A stretch of 64,000 nucleotides of DNA from Moringa oleifera. Lineage: Eukaryota; Streptophyta; Magnoliopsida; Brassicales; Moringaceae. This document shows, one piece after another, positions 39,653 through 52,500 of the stretch. Position numbers and translations under genes: made by a program. Numbering within the stretch: the stretch's first letter is position 1; every line of letters starts with the position of its first letter. The stretch spans positions 379,501 to 443,500 of the forward strand of contig JAJFZO010000866.1 of NCBI GenBank assembly GCA_021397835.1. Direction: 5' to 3'. The notes beneath the pieces are model-generated. The model saw only the letters and a program-made list of their open reading frames with translations, was not told the origin of the DNA and did no database searches.

Positions 39653-42600
39653 ATGGAATCAGTTTCTGTAAAAAATACAATCTTTGCAACAATTAGAAGA
39701 AACCCTCTAAACCCAGTTAGCCGAATTCATTTAAGAAGAAGAGTTGTCCAGGGGAAAACTAGTAATTTCCTCTCTCGTGTTATCCACTGCAAAAAATATG
39801 ATTTTCAAGGTACCGATACCATACGAATCCTGTCTCTAGTCTTTTCCAGTTGTAGTTGGTTTGTTTTTATTAATTCTCTGTAGGCTGCCAACGAAACATA
39901 GGAAATGGAAATTACTAGTGAAAAAATGAAACATTTTAACCTTTGTATTCCTGCAGTTGATTCACCTTGCAAAACCCAATCGTAATTCCTTTCAATTGTT
40001 TGAGTTTTTCTTTTTTACTTTCCTTGGCTTCTCTTGGAGGATGATATAAAAAATAAATATATTGAATTCGGCTTCATTTTTCTGTTCTTCTCTTGTTTCA
40101 TTCTCTAGTGGTAGACCAAACACGGGTAGATAACTTAAGGGTTGATGTTTAATCGAACGGTTTTTCCTCTCTGAGTAAGTTTACTAGCTTCGCTTGAAGA
40201 AAAGGAGAGTATATGGCGTCGATGAATTTATTGGTGTATATTGACTGTACAGAACCAAGATTTTTCTAGCGGTCTAATTACTTAAATTTTTTAATTATCT
40301 TGCGAATTTTTGCTTGTGTAAGAAAGTAGAGAAAGAATGGGATTAAAATAGTCTTATGCTCCAATCACAATTGATTGTTATTCTTTTTGCATAAAGGTGA
40401 TTTTTAAAGAAAAATATTATGGAAAACTAGAGGCTGCTAAGAACAATCAAACAAAGAAAGCAATACCCTGTCTGTTATCCAGCTCTCTGTTCTCTGTAAA
40501 ATGTTCCAATGTGTCTTCAGCCCATAGTTCTATCTCATGTATCAGCAAGGATATCTGCACAGTTACAATCTGTGTCATAAAATCATGCTGTTGTACCGTG
40601 ATATTCCTTTCTTTCCAGATGTGATAAACATAAAAGTTCCAAGCTCAATTTTCATCTCTTTTTTTTTTTTTTAATGAAATTCATGCTGATGTACCATCAT
40701 TTTGCAGAAAAGAAATTTTGAAGTGCTTTTACCTTTCATGCTTTCACCTTTTTTCCCCACAATCCATTAGGTGGTAGCCAGTCAACACTAGTTATGCTAC
40801 ACTGCTTTTAGATAGAATATATGCTGGTGTACTGGTTAGTTGCAAGTATTTTGGATGTGTTTTTTTGCTTTATTTTGTATCCAGAAGCAATATGAGGCTT
40901 GATGCATCGGATAATTACAGATCACAGTTTGACCCTGCTGCAGATGGTAGGTTGCCATTAATTGCTTAATTTCTTTTCTAACGACTAAAAGCCCTTCAAT
41001 ATATGTGGAGCTTACTGTGAGAAAGACATGAATTGATTACCTTTTTTGTTGAAGAATATTCGTTGGCAAATAGTGTAAACTGAAGTTTCCAACTTAATGT
41101 TATTGGAACAGTAAAATGGCCATTAGAGTGGCAGTAACCCTATGTTTTATCTGCTCTTAGCATGCTAAGATTTCACCATTAAATTGCTTACTGAACTTGA
41201 ATTTGTAACTCATAACTATTTAAAACAAATGAATTTCCATTTCAGATTTTCAGGGCTATGCAAAACCTGTACGTCTTTTTCCAGCCACAGAAGTGAAAGT
41301 CTGCAAGGAAAGCTCACAAGAAAAGAATTTCCCGTTTATCAGTGAGGGCAGCTCTCAGTCTTTTTTCAAAGTTAAGTTACAGACAAGTAACATGTCTGGC
41401 TCTAGTCTCAGTGATTTGAATGCTGGAGTATTGTTATGTTTGATAGACGAGAATGGTGACTCAATATTGCAGAGGATACCTGCTAGTTTGATGACTGATC
41501 ATTCTTCAGAATTAGATAACGCTGATCCTGAAAGGCTCAGTTTCCAAAGAGGTTCTGTTGATGAATTCACATTTCAGGGACCAAAATTAGCCAAAATTGA
41601 AGCTCTTTGGATCAGCCTTGAGTCAGGTAATATTTCACTTATGAAATATGTGATTGAACTAATATGTTGACAAAGGAGGTACTGTTTACTGCCTGACTGT
41701 AACCTACCACTGAAAAAGCCACGTTCATATAACTTAAGTGGATTTGCAAAATAACCATTGATTTTCCGATGTAATAAATAAGATATGTTGGTAGACTTAT
41801 GCATGAAAGCCTATACATTCTTGGGATGCTACCAGGTAGACTGCAGCAGGGTTGTTCACGGTGACCATTTAGTAGGTTTTGCCCTCATCTTGATCATGTT
41901 TGATTGCAACAGTTAATAATTGTCATTTCTTCTATTACTTCTATTTCTAAGGTCAGGTCAGTGGAGACTTGGGAGGTTACACCTGACTGTCCTTGATGCA
42001 CTTCAAACTTTTACTGAAGAAAATGATTTGGCGGATTTTCATTATATTGGTTGTCGATATGACTTTGAAGCTGATGATATCTTGCTTGGGGAGGGTGGCA
42101 ACATGCCCTTGGTGGAGCTAAGACCTTCTCTTGTTACTGAAGTATCTGGAGTTGATCCATTCACTATGTTGAGTAAAAGCATGTCATCATCAGCTTCTCC
42201 CTTGCATGGTGGCGTATTGAATGAGGAAAGCATGAAAGAATACACAGATTTGAAGTTTTCCTTGTTACTTTATGATGCCATACTGATCTTTGTTGGTACA
42301 TCAATTGCATCGATCTTGGTAGGGGAAGGTTCTGGGATTACATTCTTAGTTGGGGGAGTCAGTGGCTTCTTGTACTTGTTGCTATTGCAAAGATCAGTTG
42401 ATGGATTGGAAGTTCCAACATTAATTCCCAGCTCAAAATGGAATACTAATCAAGTAACTGGAGGATTTAAGGGCCCTCTAACAAGCCTTGCATTGGCCAT
42501 AGGATTGTCAGCTATCACAGTGAAGTATGGTACAGGAGATGTTCCATTCATATTGACTCCAAAAGACCTCTTGGCAGGCATGATGGGGTTTCTGGCTTGC

Positions 42601-42663
42601 AAAGTTGCTGTGGTTCTAGCAGCATTTAAACCTATCCCAGTGCGCGTGAAAGAGAATAAATGA
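39653..42663 (+). CDS. Plastid PLAT/LH2-like membrane protein, first junction unresolved
   Basis: The family appears to be the plant plastid PLAT/LH2-like protein (compare Arabidopsis about At1g55280, from memory); no biochemical role is known to me. Supported exons are 40885-40946, 41246-41626 and 41957-42663, which join in phase (..AAD/DFQGYAKP.., ..LESG/QWRLGRL..). The first exon from ATG 39653 encodes an Arg/Ser/Asn-rich, acid-poor segment typical of a transit peptide. The obvious donor (CAAG/GTACCG, exon end 39809) leaves phase 1, whereas exon 2 requires phase 2, so a small exon or other donor is missing, or the frame is broken. The middle of the protein resembles a PLAT-type beta-sandwich; the last about 130 residues contain about four hydrophobic segments (LLLYDAILIFVGTSIASILV, FLVGGVSGFLYLLLL and two more). 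Confidence 0.7.
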
Positions 42664-43684
42664 TGCTTGTTAACTCTATTCCATTGTTGGTTTAGCCCCT
42701 AAAGGGAAAGACACTGACTCTATACAGAAAACTTCTCTATCGGAGATGAAAGAGCTCAATATACAATATTTTTATTTCTCTTACCTGTCCTCTCCTTGTT
42801 CATAATTGTATGTTATTGACTGTTGCTGTTAATCCATCAGTCTGAAATGTCGAAGCATTAGAAAATAGAGTTGCAGGTGATTCCCCTAAGGACAGATTGT
42901 TCAAAGCTTTAAGCCAACCCATACTCACTTCAGTGGAGCAAATTCATTATTTTTTTTCTTAGTACTGAGAAGCAGATGTGTCGTTACAGGTCACCTGAGG
43001 ACAGAAATATCAGATGTGAAACCGGTTTTTCTGGAGGTATCAAACATGGTCAAGATTCTCATTTGAACTGCATATGAGGACAGACTTATGATTAATGCGT
43101 TGCTAGGTCCGTAACAGACAAACTTGGTATCATTGTAAAACAAGTGCTTCCAAACAATGTGGTATATTTGTCTTTGGAGCATAAATATTTTCAAGTTGAA
43201 ATCTGATAGAAGAGTTCAGAAACTAACTTTCTGTGTTATTAAATTATTAGAGCAACATTGTCACAGCAACATTTTTGGGATGATCCCAAGAACAAACAGC
43301 AAGGGATATCGAGGAGTTAGTGAGTTTGAGATGTAAATTGTCACTAATTCCAAGTTTTATCATGTATATCAAAAATGGACAATACAACAGACAAATGAAG
43401 AAAAACAAAAACTTAACAGATTTGAATCATGAAAGGAAAGATTCTGATAATGACCCAAGGAGGCTGAATGCATTTTATTTCATACTATGCATCAAACCCC
43501 TAGATAGGATAAGATTGAGGAGACAGAGAAAGAGCTGTACTCAAGTTGATGTTCAAGAGTTGAGAAAGAAGGGTGGTTAAACTATGCTGCATGAATGTAA
43601 GAGGACCTCCTAATTGGGTTCTGAGTCATTTGACCAATCTTTCTAATCTGCAGAGCCTTTGAAGAGAGCATCTGCTGAGATCAA
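42664..43684 (+). other. PLAT gene 3'UTR and phytoene synthase promoter
   Basis: About 1 kb between two plus-strand genes. No coding frame with recognisable composition is seen. It should contain the promoter of the phytoene synthase gene; I find no clear TATA box that I would defend. Confidence 0.45.
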
Positions 43685-45370
43685 ATGTATTCCACATTGT
43701 CAGGCATTGCTAAGCCTTATTTAAGAGTAAGCAATGGCAAATCACAATCTCAAAAGTTCACCCTTGGGACAAGAACAGCTCAAGTGGTCACTGCTTCAGG
43801 AAGATCAACAACACCAATATTCCCTAGTTTAACAAAAGAAGGCATTCCTCACACTGATCTACACTTGCATGAAGTTGTAGAGATGCAGTCTCGAAGAAAT
43901 ATCATAGCCAACAAACATGCCTGTAGAAAGCTGTCTTTCCATCCTATGTTCCTTGAAGAAGCATATGAAAGATGCAGGGTTATTTGTGCAGAACATGCCA
44001 AGACCTTCTATCTAGGTCCAACTTCATTTTCGTTCATTCTATAAAGCTTGAGGAGATTAAGTAGAAAAGAACGCAAGGAACTTTGCTGATGACAGTTCAT
44101 TGTTTTTGTTCCAATTTGACATTATTTTTTCTCTAGCACAAAGTGTTCAACTTCTCATTAATGTTTCAGTTGCTTTGTTGATGCAGGAACTTTGCTGATG
44201 ACACAAGAGAGACAGAGAGCTATATGGGCAATTTATGGTATGAACCATTTGCTTGTCTAATTTGTGGAGTAGCAATTAGAATAAAAAGATATTTAGAAAC
44301 AAAATCTAGAAGAATACCCTTAGGTACTTCATATGTTAGCAAAGCCTTCTTGGAGAACAACATCAAAGCAAATCATATAATAGTTCATAACCAAATTTGA
44401 GCACCTAAGAAATATGCAGCTATTAAAATATTCAATTGTGCAGAGAGCAGATTGCAGTTTTTGCCTTGGTCCACAATGAAGATGGAAGAGAATTAAATTT
44501 CAAATGGTCATGATCAGAAACTAATTTGCTTTTCCTACAGTTTGGTGTAGGAGAACAGATGAACTGGTGGACGGTCCAAATGCAGTCCACTTGAGCAATA
44601 CCGTTCTTGATAGATGGGAGGAGAGACTAGAAGATATCTTCAATGGACGCCCCTATGACATGCTTGATGCTGCACTTACCGACACTGTTTTCAAGTTTCC
44701 ATTGGACATTAAGGTGCTCTTTCTATAACCATCTGCTTTAAGCTCACTTTCATTCATTCATTAACCTAGTTCCCCTGTAAATCAAGTAAATTATAAATCT
44801 TTTTGTATTTTTCGCATGATATACATGGATCCATCTAACAAAATTCCACCTTCAGCCATTTAAGGACATGATTGAGGGAATGAGAATGGACACTTGGAAA
44901 AGTCGGTACGAGAACTTCCAAGAGCTGTATCTGTATTGCTACTATGTAGCAGGAACTGTTGGCCTAATGAGCGTCCCAGTTATGGGAATAGCAGCAGAGT
45001 CGATGATTTCTGTTCAAAGTATATACAGTGCAGCACTCTTCTTGGGCATTGGAAATCAACTGACTAATATTCTTCGGGACGTGGGCGAGGAGTAAGAGTT
45101 TATTACAATACTTGCCACTGGCTTACGGTCCTCTTCTTCAACATCTGAAAATCCGTGTCTGGTATTTGTTTCAGTGCCTTGAGAGGGAGAGTTTACCTTC
45201 CACAAGATGAGCTTGCACAGTTTGGGTTATCGGATAAAGATGTTTTTGCGAGGAAGGTCAGTGACAGATGGAGAAAGTTCATGAAAGAGCAGATTAAGAG
45301 GGCAAGATTCTACTTCAACCTTGCTGAGGAGGGAGCTTCACAGCTCGACAAGGCCAGCCGCTGGGGGGTA

Positions 45371-45417
<47 letters not shown>

Positions 45418-45675
45418 TACATTAGTCCTGTAGTAATAAGTTGATCCGATTGGAAAAATGCAGAAGAAAAGGGAAAAAAAAATAATGGTGATGGCTTTGT
45501 GTTGGTTTGTGATGGACTGCAGGTGTGGTCGTCCATATTATTGTATGGAAAGATCTTGGACGCCATTGAGGATAATGACTATGATAACTTCACAAAACGA
45601 GCTTATGTTGGGAGGACTAAGAAGCTACTCATGCTACCCCTAGCATACACCAAAGCCTTGTCAGTGCTACTTTGA
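43685..45675 (+). CDS. PSY: Phytoene synthase, diverged (probably PSY3-type)
   Basis: Phytoene synthase condenses two geranylgeranyl diphosphates to 15-cis-phytoene, the first committed step of carotenoid synthesis in plastids. Exons: 43685-44015, 44187-44237, 44541-44713, 44856-45091, 45175-45367, 45523-45675, giving 378 residues. A Ser/Thr/Lys-rich N-terminus (about 1-70) looks like a transit peptide. Both Mg-diphosphate motifs are intact: DELVD at 134-138 and DVGED at 260-264. Family landmarks include [67 protein letters not shown] and [14 protein letters not shown]. It differs from leaf-type PSY at many usually fixed sites ([30 protein letters not shown]), which suggests the PSY3 clade linked to roots, mycorrhiza and strigolactones. 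That clade call is inference. The C-terminus is short. Confidence 0.9.
44077..44203 (+). repeat. Exact 18-bp copy of the exon 2 head inside PSY intron 1
   Basis: GGAACTTTGCTGATGACA occurs at 44077-44094 and again at 44186-44203, where it straddles the true acceptor (ATGCAG/GAACTTTG). The first copy follows CGCAAG, so it offers a second AG just before the same exon-like sequence. Use of that AG would run into an in-frame stop soon after. Confidence 0.85.
45376..45415 (+). repeat. (AT)20 microsatellite in PSY intron 5
   Basis: Forty bases of perfect AT dinucleotide lie eight bases after the donor of the last PSY intron (GTATGTGC followed by ATAT...). Such repeats are usually length-polymorphic. 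Proximity to the donor could affect splicing, which is inference. Confidence 0.95.
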
Positions 45676-46559
45676 TCTTCCACTAGCGGGAATTTGGAAA
45701 CAGAGACTTAGTCTGAACTTGAAGCCATCAGATTCCACACCGTAATATTTACTAACACTAGTGATTTCTCTCAAATTGTAACACAAATGGTGTCATTAAC
45801 TCACGAAAATAAATCTTCACCATGCCCATTACATGGACAGACAATCCAATGCATTGCATCACTAATTCTGGGTACAACTCATTTTGCAAGTTACAACAGG
45901 AATGCCAAGCCCCCCTACATAGACCAGCTAATTCTGGCTACAAAATCTAATATAGGTACTCAAATTTATTCCAGCAGTTTTGGCGTTTTCAGATTACACA
46001 TGCTCTGCAGTGTACCAAGACCCCATTTCACAGGAAAGGCCAGAACATTTATTTTAAACTCAAAGCACATGTACCTTCAGACAAGCATATGTACCTTCAA
46101 GTCCAATTAGGAAAAGAGACTAATTAAAGGGAGCAATATTGATTCAAACTAGGGGAAAAATTATAAAAACAACCATTATAAAATAAAAAATTAACTCCTT
46201 ATCGTCCCTCTACAGAGCCCCAACCTTGATCAGCCATCCTTCTACAGAAGAAAGGAGCAAAATGAAACAAAAATCAAAAATCATGTAAAAGAAGTGAAAA
46301 TGCCACATCATTCGCTGGGAATGGTACATGTGCTGCTACATCCTCGCCAGCAACTGCTTCCTTCCCTGGAAACTTGAGCATAATTCAAGGAAACTGAACC
46401 TAGGAAGCTTTACCCATCCATTTTACATGCTTGTCGCCACCCAACCACCACCATTGCAAAATTATAAACCTTTATCTTAAATTGGTAAGAGCCCTCAACT
46501 GATGAACCAGCTGGCAGGCACTAGCCGCTGGGAATTTGTCAACTCAATGCCAGCTTGAA
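45676..46559. other. Convergent 3' flank of PSY and PP2A genes
   Basis: The two genes converge here, and the gap should contain both 3'UTRs. An AATAAA-like signal (AAAATAAATC) lies near 45808 for the plus-strand gene. No coding region is supported. Confidence 0.55.
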
Positions 46560-49500
46560 TCATAGGAAGTAATCAGGTGTTCTTCGGGTCACATCTGGCT
46601 CTCCCCTTCGTGGAGCAGGCTCAAACTACAAAAAAAAAAAAAAAAAAAAAAGGTCAAGCCATTGTCTTATTGACATTTGCATGTGCAACTTTAAACTTGT
46701 GTTGCGTATGCCGTACCTGCATGTGCAATTTTAAAGTAGGGGGAAGACAGGGGAGGCAGGCACAAGAAGAAGACTGACCTGAATAAATGTGTGGCCCTTG
46801 CAGTCATCAACTTCCAGTATTGAAGCCATATTTCCACAGCGGTAGCAATAATTTGGTGCACTAAATATAGTTACAACCTTTTGTTCCTGTCAAACAATCA
46901 GAAACAATTACACTTAATACACCAAACCAAAAAAAAAACACATGACAAGAAAGCCTTCCAATTTGAGCAAAATGGTTACATGGCCCCAGTTGTAGCCTTC
47001 CATAACAAGCTGGTGAGCTCTAGCAATCAGCTTCAAGTTGTTTGTGTGGTTAAACTGCTCTGATATGTCCTGTGCAAACCACAACAGTAAGCACACCCAA
47101 AAGAAGACAAACCAAAACAATTAACAAAGCATAAAATATATGAAAGAAAATATATTACTTGGCCAAAGGTATATCCAGCACCCCTTGGTGAGATACCCCA
47201 GCCACATCGATCATCAGGGTCAGACCATAGAAGATCACACATAGGGCCCTCATGGGGAACCTCTTGAACACGGTCAAAATTACGAATGTTATCGAGGGTT
47301 TCAATGGATGGAGACAATCCACCATGGAGACAAAATATTTCAGATTCAACCTTCAAGAGATGAAAGCAAACATTTCAAAATTGAAAGCCACACTACTAAG
47401 AATGTTATGGAAAGAATTCTAGTTCACAAGAATTTCCATGCAAATAGGCCTCACATTAATCAGAGTGATATAGTGATGATAGTGTTAAATAATTCATTTA
47501 AATTTTCAAATCATTTGAAAATGCTGAAAGTTCGTCAGTAACTCTGAAAGTGATGAAATGACAGAATGCAACATCATTCTGACAGTAAGTATTCTAATTA
47601 ATCAAAGCCAAATTTTTAGCTTCATTAACAAAAATGGAAGTACCATAGAAAAGTCAGATGAACAAGGAATTTACAGCAGCAAGGCATGCTACATACAGAT
47701 CTCATCCAAAATGGTGCAATTATAACTTTCTAATAGTCAACAATAACATTTTCCCTTTTTTCCAAACCATCGACACTCATATTGACAATTTACAGCATCA
47801 TGAAACCATAAATAAATCATACTGACCAATGCTGTCAGTGGAAAATAGTCAAACAGATCTGTAAAAATCTTCCAAACATTAGCATTGCCATATCTGCAGA
47901 TAAGCAAGAACAAAGTTTCTGATGAGGACATACGCAAGAAAATTCAACAATTAGCCCAAATCAGAGAAGACAGGAAAAAAGGAAATGGAAGTTTCTACAA
48001 AGATGGAGGATCATAGTCCTAAATTCCAAACATTCATTTCAATCACTAACTAGATGGAAATCCATTTTTATACTCAACCAAAATAAAAAGTTTCCACAAA
48101 TTCTCAATCATTAAAATTCAAAACATACAGGTGAGAAGAAAAAACGTTACAAAGTGGACACCGGAACATCTTAAAAAAAGATAAAAAGAAAGGCGAAGAA
48201 GACACCAACATTAAACAATACTTGCAGTGAGACAAAGAAAATTCCTAAGTCATAATCTACAAATCACCTTTCGTCACATTATTAAAAAAAAAAAAAAAAC
48301 CTAGAAAACCAGGATTCTAAACAACTTACTTCCTTAGGCATTCGTCATAAAACCCATAAACTTGGGTAATCTGCAACATGAATGCAATTCATAATCAGTA
48401 CCAAAAGAATCCATATGCATAAATAAATGTCAAAACCCATGAACAAGTGAAATCATAACAAGAAAGGGAAGAATACGTTCAAGCTAAAACTTTAAAAGGG
48501 CAAAACACGAAGGCAAAGCACCTCCTAATATTGTTAATTGGATTAGCAACTAGAAGCTCTGTTCAAAAAAAGCAACTAAAAGCAGAATGACATTACCATT
48601 GATTTGGAATCAATGGAGACTAATTAAACCAAAAGCTGTAAGCATATCATGATCATACAAGTATACCTGACGGCTTTCATGGTTTCCCCTAAGAATAGTA
48701 ATCCGTTGTGGATAACGAACTTTTAGAGCTACCAAGAGCTGCATGAGCCAACAATGCCACATTAAGTTAAAACCTCAATCAAAATCAAAAATCAACTAGA
48801 AACTGAAAATCCTAAAACAGAAATTGACAAATGAAAAACCTCGAGTTAAGGTACAACTTATTTGCACACCAGTATAGTTCCTGGTCACAACTACTTCAAA
48901 ACAATCAACGCAATATGAATTATACTATTGTTATAACTACAATTATACCAGTGGACATAGAGTATATGTATGGCATCTTGCACAATATAAGAGTTATGTT
49001 TTCCTCTACTCCTGATAAAACAGAACTTGCCAGAAAAGAAGAATCAAAACTATCCTAAGAATAAGCTGCTTCAACAACTCTGCTCAGCTAGGATGGACCA
49101 CTGAGCATGTGCAAGAATCAAGTTGTTGCAAAAATATTTAACCTCCCATGTATCAGCACCACAAGAGGATCAGTGTTTCTTCTTATGATGGGACAACATG
49201 AAGTTAGAGGAAGACAAAGGGATCAAAGGGTAAAAGAAAATAAATAATAGATAGCCAACAATTTCCATTTTTATTTCTTTCATGCTAACAATACCATCTC
49301 TTCCAAGTATGAAAAGCAACAGGGACACAGTCATTCCAAGCAGACAAATTTTCCATCTGGTACTGGTGCAAAACTCGAATAAAAACCTTGAACATTCCAA
49401 CTGACAGAGATCAACATCCAAGCAGACAAATTTTCTATCCCGTAGTGGTGGTGTAAAACTCCAACAAAAACCTTAACATTCTAACTGATAGAGATCCAAA

Positions 49501-52500
49501 AAGGAAAATACAAGATGATAGCTTATACTTACTGTTACAGTTTCCACTGAATAATAGCCACGGTCGACATAATCTCCCATGAACAAATAATTTGTATCTG
49601 GACACTGACCAACAAATTGCATTTTGTTATCATCATAACCATTAAAATATCAAATATATGCTGCCAAAGCACAAATTACATGGCAGGAAAAAACTACAAG
49701 AAGATAATTTCATATAAATAAAATAAATGGACCAAAAAAAAAACCTTTAATTACAAAGCAATGCAGAAACAATGCATCCCAATTAAAGACCAGGTTAAAA
49801 GCAACAACTGGCAGGAAAGAGTTTAGTGGCATCACTGATAAAGTTCAGTTAAAAAAGACAACATTTAATATCCATGGAATTCAGAGCCTTAATCCTCAGC
49901 TACTAACTATACGAGGAAAGAACTGCCGAGCACACAATGACCTTGCAACTGAATTCATCTCAGTTTTTGCCATCTACAGACAACTTGGTCAGATCCAAAG
50001 CAGATTTAAGTTGTCATCTCCTGTTTGTTTTCAGCTAGAGAAATAAACTAGCCCAAGGTACAAGTACTTTAAAAAAATTGGTCCAAACATAGAGATTACA
50101 TAAGCCTACATGCAACCAGAGAGACAGAGATTAAACTGAAAAGAAGAAAAAGTGATGTCTGGAATACAAACAAACAGGTATTAAGACCCGTTAAAAGTGA
50201 ACTGGCATGTCTAATATGCTCTAAATACAAAACAACCAAGCTTCAGGAATCAACACCATAACAGATGGAATCTGCAAAATTAATTACATAAGAATTCTAT
50301 GATGTTTCTGCTCAAAAAAGAGAAAAACAAAATCTTCATGTTGACATACTTTTAGTCTGCACAACCATTTCAAGGGAGATCCAGTATGGAGAATATTAGA
50401 TTCAAGTTTCCCTCGGTCTTATTCCCCGAAGGATTTTATTAACATGAATGATCATTTATATAACTTCAGAAACTTACAGGATCAAATATAGAAGGCTACC
50501 TCTACAGATTTCATCTTCTCAAAATCTAGAGACCCAAAGAAAAATATGACTGACATATTAAGCTTGAACAAATAGGAATAATAAACCACATCAATCAAAT
50601 TTCATAAATTGCAGGCATTAATTGGTCAATATTTTCTTCAGTTTCAAAGCTGAGATACAAATTGTTTCAACCAGAACAATTACCTTTCCACCAATACGGA
50701 AAAGCTCTGCAAGATCATGAAACTGCCCGTGTATATCACCACAGATTGTAACAGGGCTTTTTACGGGCTGCAGTGCATTGAAAAACCAATTAGAATATAT
50801 AGCACTTCAGAATCAAAGATAGGCCCTAGCACACTTGACACCCTGGAAAAAGGGACAGCAAGATCATCAACCTAATGTAGTGACCCACCAGATGCCTGTA
50901 AGAGAAAGCCTAGCAATGTTGCATGGTCTAACTCACCCTGCTTTAATGACACTTATTGGTAAGTCAAAGTGCCAAAGGAAGGGGCAAACTCTAGTGCACG
51001 GTGAGTAAATGTATACCCAAAGAGAAATTACAATCAAAGGTTCCTTCAATCCAAAATTCAAAGAGGGGAAAAAGAACTAAAAAATTTTAGATCTCCCCTC
51101 TTTCCATGTGTTCCATATCAAGCAAACCAGAAAATCTGCCAGACCAGATCAGCCCTATTACTCATAGGTATTGCAATCAAGCTCAAAAATGCGGAAAATA
51201 TCATTTCACTTATGTAATTGGAGATAAGCTACTCTTCTGCAGTTTCAGTTTTGTTATAAGAGACAATTTTGCAAAAGCTCAAAAACATCCCGAGGGGGGG
51301 GGGTGTGGGGAAACCTTTTCTGCAAGGGAAACGCAGCAACCACAAAGTATAGGAGAAATGTCAAGCAGTAGCAGTAAAAGGCACACCACAACATGCAGCC
51401 AGTGTCTATACTGTACAAAGCACAACCTCAGCAAACTAAGAACATCTATATCACTGAAAGCCTTCACCAGCTAACCCAAGCAGACATGGCAAGAAATAAT
51501 AGAAATAAACACATGTAAGGGATGGTCAAGCTTACATGAACAAAGATTTTAAAAAACAGAAACAAGTATTAAAGAAGGGCCACATTAGAAAAAAGAAAAC
51601 AAGCACACCTGAACATTACTTTCTTCCATCAATATTTCCTTTGCCTTCTCACATAAGACCCTCACCTAAAGTATAAAAAGAAATGTCAAAGAAAAAAATC
51701 TCAGCATAAGTGGCAAAAGATGTTCATTTTAGATAAAATTAAACAAAAGACAAAGAAAGAAATAGAGCGAAAGGATAAAATTCCCATCTAAGTGAAGGTG
51801 AAATTAAGATCAATAAAAGCATTACAGCTTTACAAATATTCTCGTCTTCTTCTTGGTAAAGAGAGTGACCACACTCAATCCTACAACATTAAATGAAACC
51901 CTGCCTGAAATTACCTAACAATGTTGGGACAATTATAGATAACAATTTTGGGACATTTCAAGGAATTCCATTTCAACAGGTCAGAATTGGGAAATCAAGA
52001 CCAAGTCAAATGGAAATGTTCCTTCTGGCTATAGGTATCATTCGATTTCTCATATTGTATGGATTGCACAAGACTACTAGATGGTGGAACCCCCATTAGA
52101 ATAAGATAGAACTTAGTTAAAGATGTAACCGGTACCATTTATTCAAGGACATGGTTACCAATTCTCAAGCAGATCAAATGATGGCGATGGAGAACCATTT
52201 TCAACTACGTCCTGAGATCATAAATATCAACTAAACGACTCACTATGGAAGGTTTAACTTTAGATAAATTTTGAGAGTGAATTGCTCTCTCGGTTCTCAG
52301 CTAAAAGCTTGCATTCCATACTATCAATTCATCACATCGTCCCAGTGAAGAAAATTAAAGGATACATAAACTCTCAATAGTCAAGACAGGGTTTTTATGC
52401 AACAATGCAAAAACAACTCACCAGGGTAGGAAAACTGAGGAAAGCTATCATGTTTCCTCAAACAGCAAGGACCGTTAAATAAGATCTATCGAGTGTCTTC

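Noticed and set aside
44016..44044. PSY exon 1 continuing to a stop ([11 protein letters not shown])
   Set aside because: This is intron read-through; the donor after TATCTAG joins exon 2 to give the family sequence FYLGTLLM.
31630..45675. A biosynthetic gene cluster of F6'H, transporters and phytoene synthase
   Set aside because: The enzymes serve unrelated pathways (coumarins, carotenoids), and the neighbours match ancestral gene order rather than a recruited cluster.
45376..46651. The AT and A homopolymer runs as retroposon tails
   Set aside because: The AT run lies within an intron, and the A run is the polypyrimidine tract of the PP2A acceptor; no retroposon body is attached.
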